From contig NC_031495.1 of the NCBI RefSeq assembly GCF_000237925.1, forward strand, positions 49,083,925 through 49,147,924: a DNA stretch of 64,000 nucleotides, read 5' to 3'. The translations under genes and the position numbers were made by a program. The first letter of the stretch is position 1, and each line of letters opens with the position of its first letter. Positions 1 to 11,226 of this stretch are shown in pieces. The notes below the pieces were generated by a model. That model saw nothing but the letters and a program-made list of their open reading frames with translations. It made no database searches and was not told the DNA's origin. The DNA is from Schistosoma mansoni. Its lineage: Eukaryota; Platyhelminthes; Trematoda; Strigeidida; Schistosomatidae.

Positions 1-834
1 ATTTAGGTAGGTTTTTTTTAATTTTTACCGCTAGTTTCTTTGTTATTGAAGTAGGACAAAGGAAATGAAAAAAAAATATCACAATATTCACTGACTGACA
101 TTAAAATGACTAAGATTTCCTTTCTTTTAACCCTAACAGTAAATTTTAGGGTATGACCATAAATATAAGAAAAAAATAATAGAGGTTGATTGAATTGTTA
201 TCACAATATGTGCTCGATTTGTCTAGATGTGCACTTTCTTTCGCCTAAGTTATATGGTGTAATATGGCTTACTTTTATTTAAAATTTGTCCTGATGGTGT
301 TACCTAAATGGACGATGGAAGCTTCACAATAAAATCAAATCTAGGAAATGCAACTTCACTAAAATTATCCATCCAAGTTTAGAATCTCCTCTACCATTTC
401 AATAATTGAACTTGAGTACCACAAAGATAATTACTTTCTGTTGCCTCTTGATACTTGAAATTTTACAAAGTGGACAGAAATATTTTGAACTGTCCTAACA
501 ACTCATCTACTGAAGAGGTATTTAAATATAAATATATTGTGGATGTTTAGCATAATAAAACAAAATTACAGATTCTGAGTGTCAGTTTTCATTGAGACAT
601 CATCTCTAATGAAGATGCAAGCGTGAACAAAGCTAAAATAACTTTAAAATGTAACATATATATATATATATATATATATTAGGTCGATGGGTGTTCACTT
701 CTGAGAAGTTTCAGATCAGATGGAAAAAATAGTTGTTCCATGTATATTAATTTTCAAATGTTTAGCATGTGAAATTACTATATTACTGTGAATTATATCT
801 TGGAATTACACAAAATCTCGATAAAATCACATGA
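1..834. other. Non-coding AT-rich sequence, no gene seen
   Basis: I see no exon-like or conserved peptide here. A (TA)n microsatellite lies at about 655-679. If the p40-like gene that follows has the usual five exons, this stretch is intronic or upstream of it, but exons 1 and 2 of that gene could not be located. Confidence 0.5.
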
Positions 835-985
835 ATAGTTGAATTCATGGATCGATTTAAGCTAGACCACTATGGAAAACCTTGGAGCACGGGACGGCCG
901 TTTCGTCCTAATATGGGGCTCCTCAGCAGTGCACATCCACGATCCCGCACATGGAACTTGAATCCAGAACGTTCGGTCTCCTTGA
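835..985 (-). mobile_element. Hammerhead-SINE copy 1, truncated
   Basis: Antisense copy of the tRNA-like repeat family found about twelve times in this window. The hammerhead module is at 887-932. On the minus strand it has CTGAGGA (fits CUGANGA), GAAA and the GTC cleavage triplet. One stem II pair is lost (GCCC against GGAC) and one stem I pair is mismatched. The tRNA-like half is cut off soon after the module. Confidence 0.7.
887..932 (-). ncRNA. Hammerhead ribozyme-like motif, core intact
   Basis: On the minus strand: a stem I arm, core CTGAGGA, an imperfect stem II, GAAA, self-complementary CGGCCG as stem III, then GTC and the returning stem I arm. The core residues match the hammerhead consensus. 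Activity is not proven; the weakened stem II may reduce it. Confidence 0.55.
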
Positions 986-1042
986 TTTTCAATAGGATTT
1001 CAACTGAGATTAAATTTTGACGAATATTACCTGAAACAAAAT

Positions 1043-1315
1043 TATATTTGGGCGTCGTCAGCTGGATGTACCTGCATCTCAGAGTTGATGTTCACTCTGG
1101 GACTCGAACCCAGTACCGTTCGCTTCAAACGCCATCGCTTTTTCCACTCAGCGCGTCCTGGATTCCACTGCTAGCCACTATCCATCTTTGCTTATAATGC
1201 TTTTGACTTAAAGTAATATCGAGTCAATCCGCACAGGATGCAGATATGCCGATAAATGACTGATTAATCGCAGTCCTAAACATCAATGGAAAGATTCAAA
1301 CAAACAAACCAAGTG
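1043..1315. mobile_element. Sm-alpha-like SINE with inverted 5' half
   Basis: The left part (about 1049-1160) is the antisense of the Sm-alpha tRNA-like region: read on the minus strand it has a perfect B box GGTTCGAGTCC and the first hammerhead half with CTGACGA. The right part, starting near CGCGTCCTGG at about 1163, is in sense orientation and continues through the usual tail. The two halves of the hammerhead therefore face opposite ways, so no complete ribozyme can form from this copy. Confidence 0.7.
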
Positions 1316-1770
1316 AATTCAAAATTGTATTTCTTTACTTTTTTTTTCGACGAATTACCAATTAACATCGAATGAAAGCTTTAGTTGGACTTTATCTATA
1401 AATACCATTTATCATATCTTTTTTTAAAGTATCAAAGATTAACCGAATAATCTCCTATTTTATCCTTATAGTTATCTTATTTTCATCGTTAAATCATCTA
1501 TTATGACCGATAGACTCTTTGTTTGTTTTCCACTTTTGTGTATATGGGGATTTTTTAAAAATTTAATGTTATAGCATAATTTTATTTGCAAAAAACAAAC
1601 AATTTATTTCGATAGTGTAATAGGAAGACGAAGGTTGTCAGAACTATGTGATATATTAGCGCAATACATTTCGAACAACCTGATCACACATATAATTGTT
1701 AAGAACATTTATATATAAAAATAAAAGGTCAACTAGAGTAGAAATGGGGGGGGGGTAAGAGTAGACAAGG

Positions 1771-1790
1771 ATAATAATAATAATAATAAT
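1771..1790. repeat. (TAA)n microsatellite
   Basis: A short run of TAA/ATA trinucleotides, preceded by a poly-G tract at about 1746-1755. Confidence 0.9.
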
Positions 1791-2789
1791 TTGAAACCTA
1801 ATCACTCTGAATAATAATCAGCTAATATTACCAGGGTAGGTTCTGATAATATTCGCCTTCTTATTACGCTATCGAAATTCATCAAAGGGACTAATCGCTT
1901 TAAATAATTTATTTTTGATTAACTAATTCCTAACATTATTCAAGGTTAAAGTGTAGTCAACTAGTATTGTTTGCCATGGAATTAATAAGTGTGTGTTGTC
2001 TTTTTTTTCTTCGAGTTGAAAGAGTGAATTGATAAAAATCTTCAAAATGAAACTAAATATGAATGATTTTTTTCAAATAGACTTTTAACTTATCATTGTT
2101 TTATGATATATATAGATAAGCAAATAACTATCAATCAACTATTATTCAATCCTAGTCGGATTCTTAGATAGGATTACTTTGTGGTTTGATACTTGTATAA
2201 TTGCATAAGTTATGCGTCAGAATAAGTTAACAGTACTCATATTTGGTCATCTGGTCCTTTGTTGTTCTAATCAGAAGTTTGAGGAGGTAATGATTTTATG
2301 ATAGTCTATCAATCATGTGAAAAGAATGCAGTAAATGATTTGGTGAATTTATCGTGTGTGACGTAGACAAATATTTTTTTTTCACTTTTCTCAACAAAAT
2401 CAATCTTCAATTCAGGTTTTCGTTTGTTTGGAAGTATCAAATTCTCTAAACTTCATGGAACGATAGCCAACTGGCTAAATGATTTACTTTTCACTTAATA
2501 AATCACCTTGTAAAACTTATCTTCACTTACGCAATTAAACCATCTGAGTGAGAGAATTTCCAAAATTTTCCTCATAAGCTACAAATTGTCTGCCACTCTT
2601 CGATTCTCCTTTAAACTTAGGTTTCAGAACGGAACAGCTTGAATATGTACTACTAACTTTAGATCATATCATTTTTGTGTTTCAAATTTATTCAGCCTCA
2701 TGCTTTTATTATCGAATAAGCTTCAAATAAATATTGCAAATACTAATAATAAATAAATAAATTCTTTATAGGGGTTTGTATAGGCGGCT

Positions 2790-3065
2790 ATTTGGACTTT
2801 TGATACCTTTGTAGATGACGGGTCGGCGTTTAAAGCAGCAGATAACGTGTGAACATCAACTCTGGAATGCAGGTACATTCAGCTGATGAGTCCCAAATAA
2901 GATGAAACTCGAGTCCTGACTTCCACTGCTACCCTTCATCCATCTTTGCTTATAATACTTGTGACTTAAAGCCATATCGAGTTAATCCGCACAGTTGCAA
3001 ATATGCCGATAAGTGACTGATCAATTGCAATCCTAAACATCAATGGGAAAATTCAAACAACCAAA
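2790..3065 (+). mobile_element. Sm-alpha-like SINE with hammerhead
   Basis: Sense-orientation Sm-alpha-like copy. It contains the hammerhead segment at 2869-2929 and the same 3' part as the copy at about 1163-1310 (cleavage-site region, then sequence ending near a TTCAAACAA motif). The tRNA-like 5' portion is shortened. Confidence 0.75.
2869..2929 (+). ncRNA. Sm-alpha-type hammerhead ribozyme, mildly degraded
   Basis: The order is stem I arm ending TTCAG, core CTGATGA, stem II GTCC...AGAT, GAAA, CTCGAG, then TC and the stem I return CTGAC. Core and cleavage triplet GTC are intact. Stem II keeps about three pairs (one G-U). Stem III is CTC/GAG rather than the CGC/GCG I know from Sm-alpha, so pairing is kept. 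Long stem I with an internal loop is typical of the natural schistosome ribozyme. Confidence 0.7.
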
Positions 3066-3228
3066 TCAAAATGAATTTAATCTCTTGTGTATATAACTTA
3101 GTTCAAATTTGTTAAACTTTCTCTTTATCCTTTTAAAGAGAATTGATGTCTTTTTTTAGCAAAAAAAAAACAACAACGAGATTTGTATGTACTATTTTAT
3201 CTTTTATTCTATATTTTTCTCTATTAAG

Positions 3229-6200
3229 GTACATTTTAAAGTACGATTTGATGCAAAAGATTTTTTACCAGAAGATATTGAAGTGACTACGGTTGATAAT
3301 CATCTACGAGTTCATGCTAAAAAATCAATTAAATCAGGCAATTCAACTACTATACGTGAATTTCATCGTTCTGTTGATTTACCACGATCAATTGATCATG
3401 AAAATTTTCAATGTCATATGACAGAGGTAAGATTAACTTTATTCTTAATATTCATTAGCAAAATAATTGCATTTTCAATGAATAAGCTATATTACACAAA
3501 CTAAATAACATCATAGTTGAAAGCATGAGTCGATTGAAGCTAGACCACCGAGGAAAACCTGGAAGCACTGGACGGCCGTTTCGTCCTATTGTGAGACTCC
3601 TCCACAAAACCCCTTCTGATAATAACTAACATTAATTAACAATACTTATGATGTTAGTTTTTGTTCAATATGATTAAGAAATTTATGAAAAGGTAATTTG
3701 TACAATAAATCTCTATTATATAAAAATTAGTTATTATACTTATAATAAACACAAAAACGTTTTCAATGTTAATCTGGAGGTGGGCAAATTACAGTTTTCA
3801 AACTACATACATACTGTGAGGTCTTTTAGAAATGACTTGATTTGTAAATAGTTTAGAGACAAAATAGAATATGAAATGTATGTAGTAGTTAAGGTGTTTG
3901 AAATCAACCTCATCCTACTGTATGAGCATCTTGAGCAACTTAACTACGCTTATTTCCGGAAATCAAACCCACAGATGGTCTTTCTTGAACCTGAACAGGA
4001 GCACAGAAGCTAGATATCAGTGCGGTGATAATAACTATTCACAACGTTTTGGATTATTTCGAAACGTTGAACCCATAGTTTAGTTTTTCATTAACGTATT
4101 TTTTTGAAATTGAGACAACTAATTTTGAATTCCACTTAGAATAAATAGGTCTACAAGCTAATACCAGCTTGAATGAAAACTTGAAATATATAACACTGAG
4201 TGAACTTTGCATCATTAACAGAGGGCAATTTTCATAAACTAAAAGAATGTCAAATGCAGATTTTTGCTTTACAGAGTCAATATGATGTAGAAAATTAGTT
4301 ATATCTAGAGAACATTGTAAGACTTGTCAACCTTAGTTTGCAACTCCTTATCATTGTACATCCACAGTTACACACAGTACCCTTAGGATAAGTTTCACGG
4401 GGATACCCTTAGATTGTTCGGTCGAAATCTAATAGTTTTCCGTTCATAACTTTAGTATCTTATATTGATATTAGCAATGTTTATAAAAATATTCCATTTG
4501 GTTGTATAAAAATTAGACTGTATCTTATCAGTCAATAGTTGGTAAATTTATGTAATTTTATTATGAAATCATATTACTATGTCTTATTTTAAACGGAGTT
4601 CAAGGTCAAGTTGAACTTAAAAATACTGCTCTATGGAATAGAAAACAAAATCTTTGAATTATATTCTTATGACAAATGCACTTTAAGAGTTGTGTAAATA
4701 TTTTATTGACAGTTTTCTAAATAATCAATATTCTTTTATTATGGTTACAAAAATAAATAGGTTAATGATCCATTTGAATATTCATCATTTTGTAATAGAA
4801 AGTTAAAAGTAAACAACTCAACATTAAGTTGATGACTAAATGGATGAAGAGTTGTTCAGGATCACAGATCGATCGAAGTTGGACATTAACACTGTTGGAT
4901 ATCGGCTCAGTGGTCTCTAGAGGTTAAGCATTCGTGCGCGAGACCTAGGATTCTAGGTTCAAGTCCCACGTACAGGATCGTGTATGCGCATTGCTGAGGA
5001 ATCCCATACTAGGACGAGACGGCTATCCCTTGCTCTCAGGTTTTCAATGGTGGTCTAGCTTAGTTGACTCGTCAATTCGACTTTGTAAATGGTTTTTATT
5101 ACTTTTCTTAAGGAAATTTATTAAAAGATAAACTCAATAACTGAATGATATTGTACAACTCATGATACTTAATGAGAATATGGCATAGTTTCTATATGTT
5201 ATATTGTGAGCAGATACTATGATATAGGTTCGAAATACAGAAATGACCACCAAGGTCAGATTGAGTGAGCATTGTAAGCGTTTAAAATGGGACTTGATTG
5301 TATAGTTGGTTAGTTTTAGAAGTATAACTACTATTATGTTGGTTCAGCCTGTTATTACGCGATTAATTGATAGTTTTGTCTTTGTAGTTACTATTCGCGT
5401 GAGACTGAGTATGAACATCAAGTACGTTAAGAAACAAATTGACGAATATTCTCCACTGGAGCCCAAAAAATAATTGTAATCTGTGGTTGAAGATTTAAGG
5501 TGACACGGGACTAGGTCATTTTCAGTGGTCTACATATATTATTTATCTTCATTTAGATCTCGTGTTTGCTACTACTCCATGGTCTTCATTTCCTGATCAA
5601 ATTTATTCCTTTCAAACTATTCTTCTCTAATTTAGTTTCTACTTTCAAACATATTACTACTTCCCATTATTCCTGATTTTTCGTCCAGTAAATTTCGTTT
5701 CTTATTTTGCTGATGTGAGGCATGATAAATGGGACCGATACACAAAATTGTACAAGGTTCCACCTTGTTTATAACTGATTGTCTGTAAATTAATTGTCCG
5801 TAAGTGATATTGCAACTAAGTCATTTCCGTAATTGGAACACTAGTTTATTAACATATTTCGGTCATCCTGCCTTTACACCCAGAGGTTTTCTTAGATTCA
5901 ATATAAATCATTTTAAGAGACTTATTTCATGAACAAGCAGTTACACTCTTCTTTTTTTACAAACACTTTATAAATTGTTATTTGAAACTCATTTAATTGA
6001 TTCGAATCTTTTATTATTAACAGGATGGTGTATTGATACTAGATGCACCTGTTAAAGCTCCTGACTATCGAACAATCACCTTTCAAGATGATCGTCAACT
6101 TGGCATCCGACCACGTGCTGAATCTGAGATAAAAGCCACTCCCAATAGTAATAAAACACCAGTCTGTTTAACTGTAACCGGTTAGTTGCATCACTATGAT

Positions 6201-9200
6201 TCTGTATTTTATTTTTAATTTTGCTAAATCATTGCTGTTAGGTATAATGAATAGGTCTTAGCCTCGACTTATGATATGACCTCATATGATACTATTGATG
6301 TTGAAAACAATTCTTGGTTAAACACTCAATCGTTTTGAGAAAAACAATGAGTTTCTGTCAAGCTGTATCTTTTGCCCAGTTGCTATTCATTTAAACAAGA
6401 AGGAAACTGTTGTCTAATCATGAACATGTGGATAATTTCAAGCTTTGTTTTACAAGTAGGGCTGTGAAACAAGTGCTTGGTGGATTTTTGAATTCTAGCA
6501 TATTTCCAAAATAATTTATACATTATATGAATATTATTAGTAAACTAAAAGCATTTGTTTTCGGAGTCTGTATGATAGCAATTTGATAATTAAAAATTTT
6601 TTCAGACAGTAAACAACTAACCACATGTGAAATTGTAAAACATTTAAGATATTCTTCAAGAATTCATTTGTAATTACTTTCAAGGTAGTAATTACTTGAT
6701 GTAATAAGCCTACATCAAAAGAAATGGTCAGGAAGTATTGTTTTCTACATTGATGCACTGAAATTTACACGGTCTAGCATAAAAGAATGTTAGAACAACA
6801 CATGTAAGCGAACAATTGTTTTCAAATAGATCGTCATCAGGCTTTACTCTAATATCAGAAGGCGTTTTGTGAATATTATAGTAATTTTAATAGTTGAGAT
6901 CATGAATCACTTGAAGCTAGGCCGCTATGGAAAACCTGAAAGCACTAGACGGCTGTTTCTTCCTATTGCGGGACTCCTCAGCAGTGCTCATCCACGTCAA
7001 TATTTATACGAAAATATTTAACCAATCAAGGCAATTTTAGTCAATAATCACAATGAAATAGAATACGCCACCACGCACAATAGTTAAAAGTACAAGTTGG
7101 TAGTGGGAAGACAGGTGTACTGATAGTAGTAGGAATATTAAATTACGATAACAAAAGTCTTATCAATCGTTAAACATTGGAAATAGAAGGTTAAACTTGG
7201 GTAGAATAATCATTACGTAATAAGAAGTATGTAAATAATTAGATAGTGAAGAATACAAACGCAAAGAGGCGGAAAATTACAAATAAATAACGGATGTGAA
7301 AATAATACTAATAATAACAGAATTAAATAATAATAATTATGTCATTTGTTAAGTTATATCCGGGAGTGGAAGGGATATCCGGGAATGGAAGGGATAGGGG
7401 GGGCACAAATTTCTTACGTACACATAAATTGAGGCGAAATGTACGAACTCCTATGGCTTCAGCTATATGAAGGAGACGGGAACGGACGCCGTTCGGAAAT
7501 GATGGAGGTATACGATGGCTCATTCGAAATGATTCCAATTTATCTACATTATGACCACGATTAACTAGATTTGCCAAGATAGAACTGTTTTTATCTGGCC
7601 CTTCCCAAACCATGCTGGCAGATGTTCACTCATTCGTTGGTTAAGTCGCCTAGTAGTACGCCCGACATAGCGTACATCTTAATAGTAGTTCCTTAAGTCA
7701 GTCCAATGTTGATTTGTTTTTCTGATATTTGCTTGCATATAAACTCAATAGTCTAAATAAGTGGTACGTTGATAAACAAAGAACATATTTTTCATGCTAA
7801 CATTCATATTTTCTACTTTGGAAGTGAAATCGAAAACATGTTTACATTCAATCTAACAACTGATTTGTGCAACGGCTCCAAAATTCCCACTAGCCATTTT
7901 GCAATTTTGTGGTAAGGAGAATTGTACATATCTAGAACTGGGCGCAGAGGAAGCCCTGGTTTATGAACTTTAGGCAAACTGTACTGTCGTGGTGTATAAG
8001 ATTCAATGCGTTAAATGGAATCATGAGTCTCTGTCGTAAGTATTCCTTTTTTCTTTAGATCCTTAAGAGAATTCGCCTACTGTTTTTCCACTTTTTATTG
8101 TCATAATTACTGGTAACTTCTTGAAATTTGCTAGGATCACTAAGCATTGCTTCCATTTTTTCATTGTAATACGTTTTGTTCATCAGTACTATGCCTCCTC
8201 CCTTATCAGGTTTGCTTGTGATCAAGGTTTCATCCTTTCTTAATTTTGTTAAAGAGTCTCGATGCTGCTTGGTTAGTAGGTGCTTTGTGATACCCTTACT
8301 ATTTTTGTATTGTTGGCAGCTATCAACTAAAGTGGTCTTAAACCTAGCTAGGTCCTCCAATGAGGTAGGAATCAAGTCAGTTGTTGGTGAAAATAAACTG
8401 TACATCAGTATCTAATTGGTTGATTCTATGTCTACTATCACAGAATTCAGGTGGCGTATTCTATTTCATTGTGATCATTGACTCAATTTTCCTTGATTGG
8501 TTTAACATTTTCGTATAAATATTCCTGTATATTAGAGTAAAGCCTGATGACGATCTAATTGAAAATAAATCTGCATGTTAATTCCTACTTTTCAGAAATC
8601 GAGACTCATAACTGTAACATTTCATTTTATCACTAGCATAAACCTTGAGATTAGTAATTTACAGTCAACTTAAATTTTCCAAAGCCCTAAAAGATAAGTT
8701 ATTGGATTCATTCAGTTTACTTTACATTTCTCACTTCACATTTTGTTGTGTGTTTATGTATGTCAACCGTTTAATTCAGTTTCTGTTCAAGTGCACTCAA
8801 CAATATTTTCATGCAAAATTAAAAAAAAGACAAGTATGAATACTTAAGAAACTCGATAGTATAACGTTTTGCTAATACCAACTACTCAACTAAGATTCAT
8901 TATTTAACATCATTTATCAATAAAGTAAATAAAAAAGCATTACGTTTTTACTTTCCATTGATAAATCCCTTACCATAAATACATGAAGAGAATTCTCCAA
9001 CTTTACCTATTATTATTATTATTATTATTATTGAAATCCATTAATATCCAAACCAGTCAGTCCTAACTTTCTTCTTCCACTTTGTTAACTTCGTTGTCTC
9101 CAACCAATATATCCATGTATCACTATTCATGATTTACTTTAAAAAAAAGAAAAAAAATAACAAAAGGGTGGTTATCTTCATCCAACATGAATTTGGTTTA

Positions 9201-9479
9201 CATCTTTTTTTTAAAAAAAATATTTGTGCACATGTTTATTTGTTTAAATGAATTGATTTGAAGAAAAAAAAATCAATTTATTGATTAATTCATTTATTGA
9301 ATTTATTAAAATGTAAATTAGTTATAAATATCTGTATAAACAAAATACACACATACAAATTCATTCATTAATCTCTATTTTTCTTCTTTTTCTCCTTTTC
9401 ATTGTTAAAATCGTTAAACAAAATGAAAAAATATTATTAATCACACTTTATTTACCGAAATACATTTACATAAGATCAC

Positions 9480-9520
<41 letters not shown>

Positions 9521-11120
9521 ACATTGTCTTTTTTTCTAAAATGTATTTTTCTCTCCTTAGTAACTCTTCAAAATTATTCGTTATTCAGTTGAAAATTTGT
9601 TTAAATAGAATAATGTACACACACCTCTAAGAAAAAAATATTTAAATTAATGTGTTTTTTTAATTTTCAATGAAATTATTTTTAAACAAAATGTATTTTA
9701 ATTTTAATAAATAGATATTTAAATGATGTAAGTACACAGGAATATTGATTTCTTTTTGATGAAACTTAATTAGATATTTATTTAAATTGAAATAAATTAT
9801 GGCTCCATGAGGTATTTCCTGGATTCCTAGTGAGAAGCAATGACCAGTGGAGTTCAACCAGGTCTGCTGTGAGATAGTAACTCACTGAAGATAATGGTGG
9901 ATGTGTCATTCAATTTCATGAATCGAGTGAAGTTAGACATTAACACCATTGGATGCCGGCCGGCTCAGTGGTATAGTGGTTAAGCGCTCGCGCGCGAAAC
10001 TGATAGGTCCAGGGTTTGAATCTCGTGAGGCGGGATCGTGGATGAGCACTGATGAGGAGTCCCACAATGGGACGAAACGGCCATCCAGTGCTTCCAGGCT
10101 TTCCATGATAGTCTAACTTCAATCGATTCATGACCTCAACTATCAAAATTATAGATTTATTGATTTATTTACACTTCTATTAATTATTTCATGTATAAAA
10201 TCAAATATTCTTATTTTAATACTTTAATTCGATTTTTTTTAAAATGTTTACTCTAAGATGAAAACGAAAAAATAGTTTTCACCAATTTTTTTGGATTTTT
10301 CTTTCCATCTATTTATTAATAATGAGGTTGACGTTGTGGTTTTTTTTAAAAAAAAAAAAGAAAACACATTGTCCTGGAAACAAAATTTTTACCAATGTTA
10401 CGTTAATTTACATTGGTAATTTTGTCCCGATATTTACTTATCAGATCTATTATGAAAGGAAAGAATATGTACAAAGTCAGTTGTAAACAACATATAAATC
10501 TGATACAAATATGCATCGGTAAAATATTATTACAGTTCACTACATCATTACAATGACATAAACATTAGTGATACGATGGAATCAGTTGGTATTTTTTATA
10601 TGTATTGGTGAAAATTTCATAAAAATGAGTTATATACATGAGTACAGTATATGATCAGTTAATTTAGCTCTTTGACAATGTCTAGATATTTAGACCTTCA
10701 AGTAACATTCATATACTGATCTGTAGTAATATTTATTAACATCTGAATAATCTTTAATTGAATTTATTGAATAATTGTTTCATATGGAAATCTATGGGTG
10801 GAAAATAATATGGTTATCTTTTGGAATTTCATCTAGGTTGTTCTGAACCAACAATAATGAAAGATGGCATCAATGGAAGAAAACTACATCTTGAAGTCAC
10901 TGTAGATCCAATTTATAAAGCTGATGAATTATGCGTTCGTATGGATTCTAATCGTATAGTTATAACTGGTTGTCAAAAGAAAACTGATGCAAAATCAACT
11001 TCCACTGCAGAATTCACTCAATCATTTGAAGTTCCAGAAACAGTAGATCCATTTTCAGTTACTGCTCAGTTAATTGGAACAACACTTGTCGTTGAAGCGC
11101 CATTATTATGCACAGTTTAA
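3229..11120 (+). CDS. Diverged p40-like small heat shock protein (exons 3-5, partial gene)
   Basis: Three exons of a two-domain alpha-crystallin protein: 3229-3426, 6024-6180 and 10837-11120 (stop TAA). Each has proper AG/GT borders, and lengths and phases match exons 3, 4 and 5 of the complete p40 gene in this window (198/198, 157/145, 284/308 bases; second intron after the first base of a Gly codon). The first exon encodes the first alpha-crystallin domain (VHFKVRFDAKDF...), the last encodes the second (LHLEVTVDPIYKADEL...). The protein should be a cytosolic chaperone. It differs from p40 throughout, lacks the charged C-terminal tail, and the epitope region of p40 is replaced by PRAESEIKATPNS. 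Exons 1 and 2 were not found and probably lie before the window. The introns (2.6 and 4.7 kb) are filled with SINEs and a Penelope-like element, against about 110-170 bp in the other copies. Reading frames are open, so it may be functional. Confidence 0.8.
3514..3622 (-). mobile_element. Hammerhead-SINE copy 2, rearranged fragment
   Basis: Antisense fragment holding the 3' two thirds of the hammerhead (3563-3602: GGAC, GAAA, CGGCCG, GTC on the minus strand). The 5' stem I arm and most of the core are replaced by the family end motif, read on the plus strand as CTCCACAAAACCCCTTCTGAT. That motif normally lies at the other end of the element, so this copy is an end-to-end rearrangement. Confidence 0.65.
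4860..5090 (+). mobile_element. Hammerhead-SINE copy 3
   Basis: Sense copy with the tRNA-like part (A-box-like TCTAGAGGTTAAGCA, B-box-like GGTTCAAGTCC) followed by the hammerhead module at 4988-5033. The module is degraded: GAAA has become GAGA and the cleavage triplet GTC has become ATC. Confidence 0.75.
6861..7007 (-). mobile_element. Hammerhead-SINE copy 4, nested in Penelope-like end
   Basis: This copy interrupts the left inverted repeat of the Penelope-like remnant; the uninterrupted version is seen in reverse at about 8440-8575. AATAT occurs on both sides and may be the target duplication. The hammerhead module is at 6942-6987. Confidence 0.7.
6942..6987 (-). ncRNA. Hammerhead ribozyme-like motif, core intact
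   Basis: Minus strand: GCACTG, core CTGAGGA, GTCC...GGAA, GAAA, CAGCCG, GTC, TAGTGC. Core residues are all present. The stem II pair next to GAAA is mismatched, stem III has one A-C mismatch and stem I has one G-U. Confidence 0.5.
9009..9032. repeat. (TTA)n microsatellite
   Basis: An uninterrupted TTA trinucleotide run inside the last intron of the p40-like gene. Confidence 0.9.
9479..9520. repeat. (CT)n(TA)n compound microsatellite
   Basis: A CT dinucleotide run passes directly into a TA dinucleotide run within the p40-like gene intron. Confidence 0.9.
9798..10152 (+). mobile_element. Hammerhead-SINE copy 5, near full length
   Basis: One of the two longest copies. It has a 5' head (GGCTCCATGAGGTA...), a tRNA-like block at about 9958-10035 (A-box-like TAGTGGTTAAGCG, B-box-like GGTTTGAATCT), the hammerhead module at 10046-10091 and a 3' tail ending near ATCTCAACTAT-type sequence. 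The core reads ACTGATGAGGA instead of GCTGAGGA, and the cleavage triplet is ATC. About 350 bp suggests the full element size. Confidence 0.8.
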
Positions 11121-11200
11121 GTTGTGTAGGGAAAAAACTTAATTCATCATGAACATTTTGTGTGTGCGTAGGATGGGTGGAGAGTGAGAGAAAGAGACAA

Positions 11201-11226
11201 AATAAAATGTGTTCTTTATAAATAAA
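11201..11226 (+). terminator. Poly(A) signals of the p40-like gene
   Basis: AATAAA at 11201 and again at 11221, about 80-105 bases after the stop codon of the diverged p40-like gene. The spacing is reasonable for 3' end formation. Confidence 0.6.

Larger units (their letters stand above)
6822..8575 (-). mobile_element. Penelope-like element remnant with terminal inverted repeats
   Basis: On the minus strand, 8055-8405 encodes a Penelope-type N-terminal reverse transcriptase segment with the motif KPDKGGGIVLMNK. The stretch around 7580-7690 encodes a GIY-YIG-like endonuclease segment (YVGRTTRRLNQRMSEHLP), and 7323-7613 encodes the following C-terminal region (HRIPPSLPNG-type motif, seen as HRIPPSFPNG). 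The catalytic part of the reverse transcriptase is largely missing and frames are broken. The two ends, about 6822-7075 and 8440-8575, are inverted copies of each other once a SINE inserted in the left end is removed. RT plus GIY-YIG plus inverted ends is characteristic of Penelope-like elements. It lies in an intron of the p40-like gene. Confidence 0.75.

Noticed and set aside
4940-4975. tRNA gene-like A and B boxes
   Set aside because: They belong to the repeated SINE; no complete cloverleaf with paired acceptor stem is apparent, and the same block recurs in many copies.
9009-9032. TTA repeat tract considered as part of a CRISPR-like or satellite array
   Set aside because: It is a simple trinucleotide microsatellite without spacers; CRISPR arrays are not expected in an animal genome.
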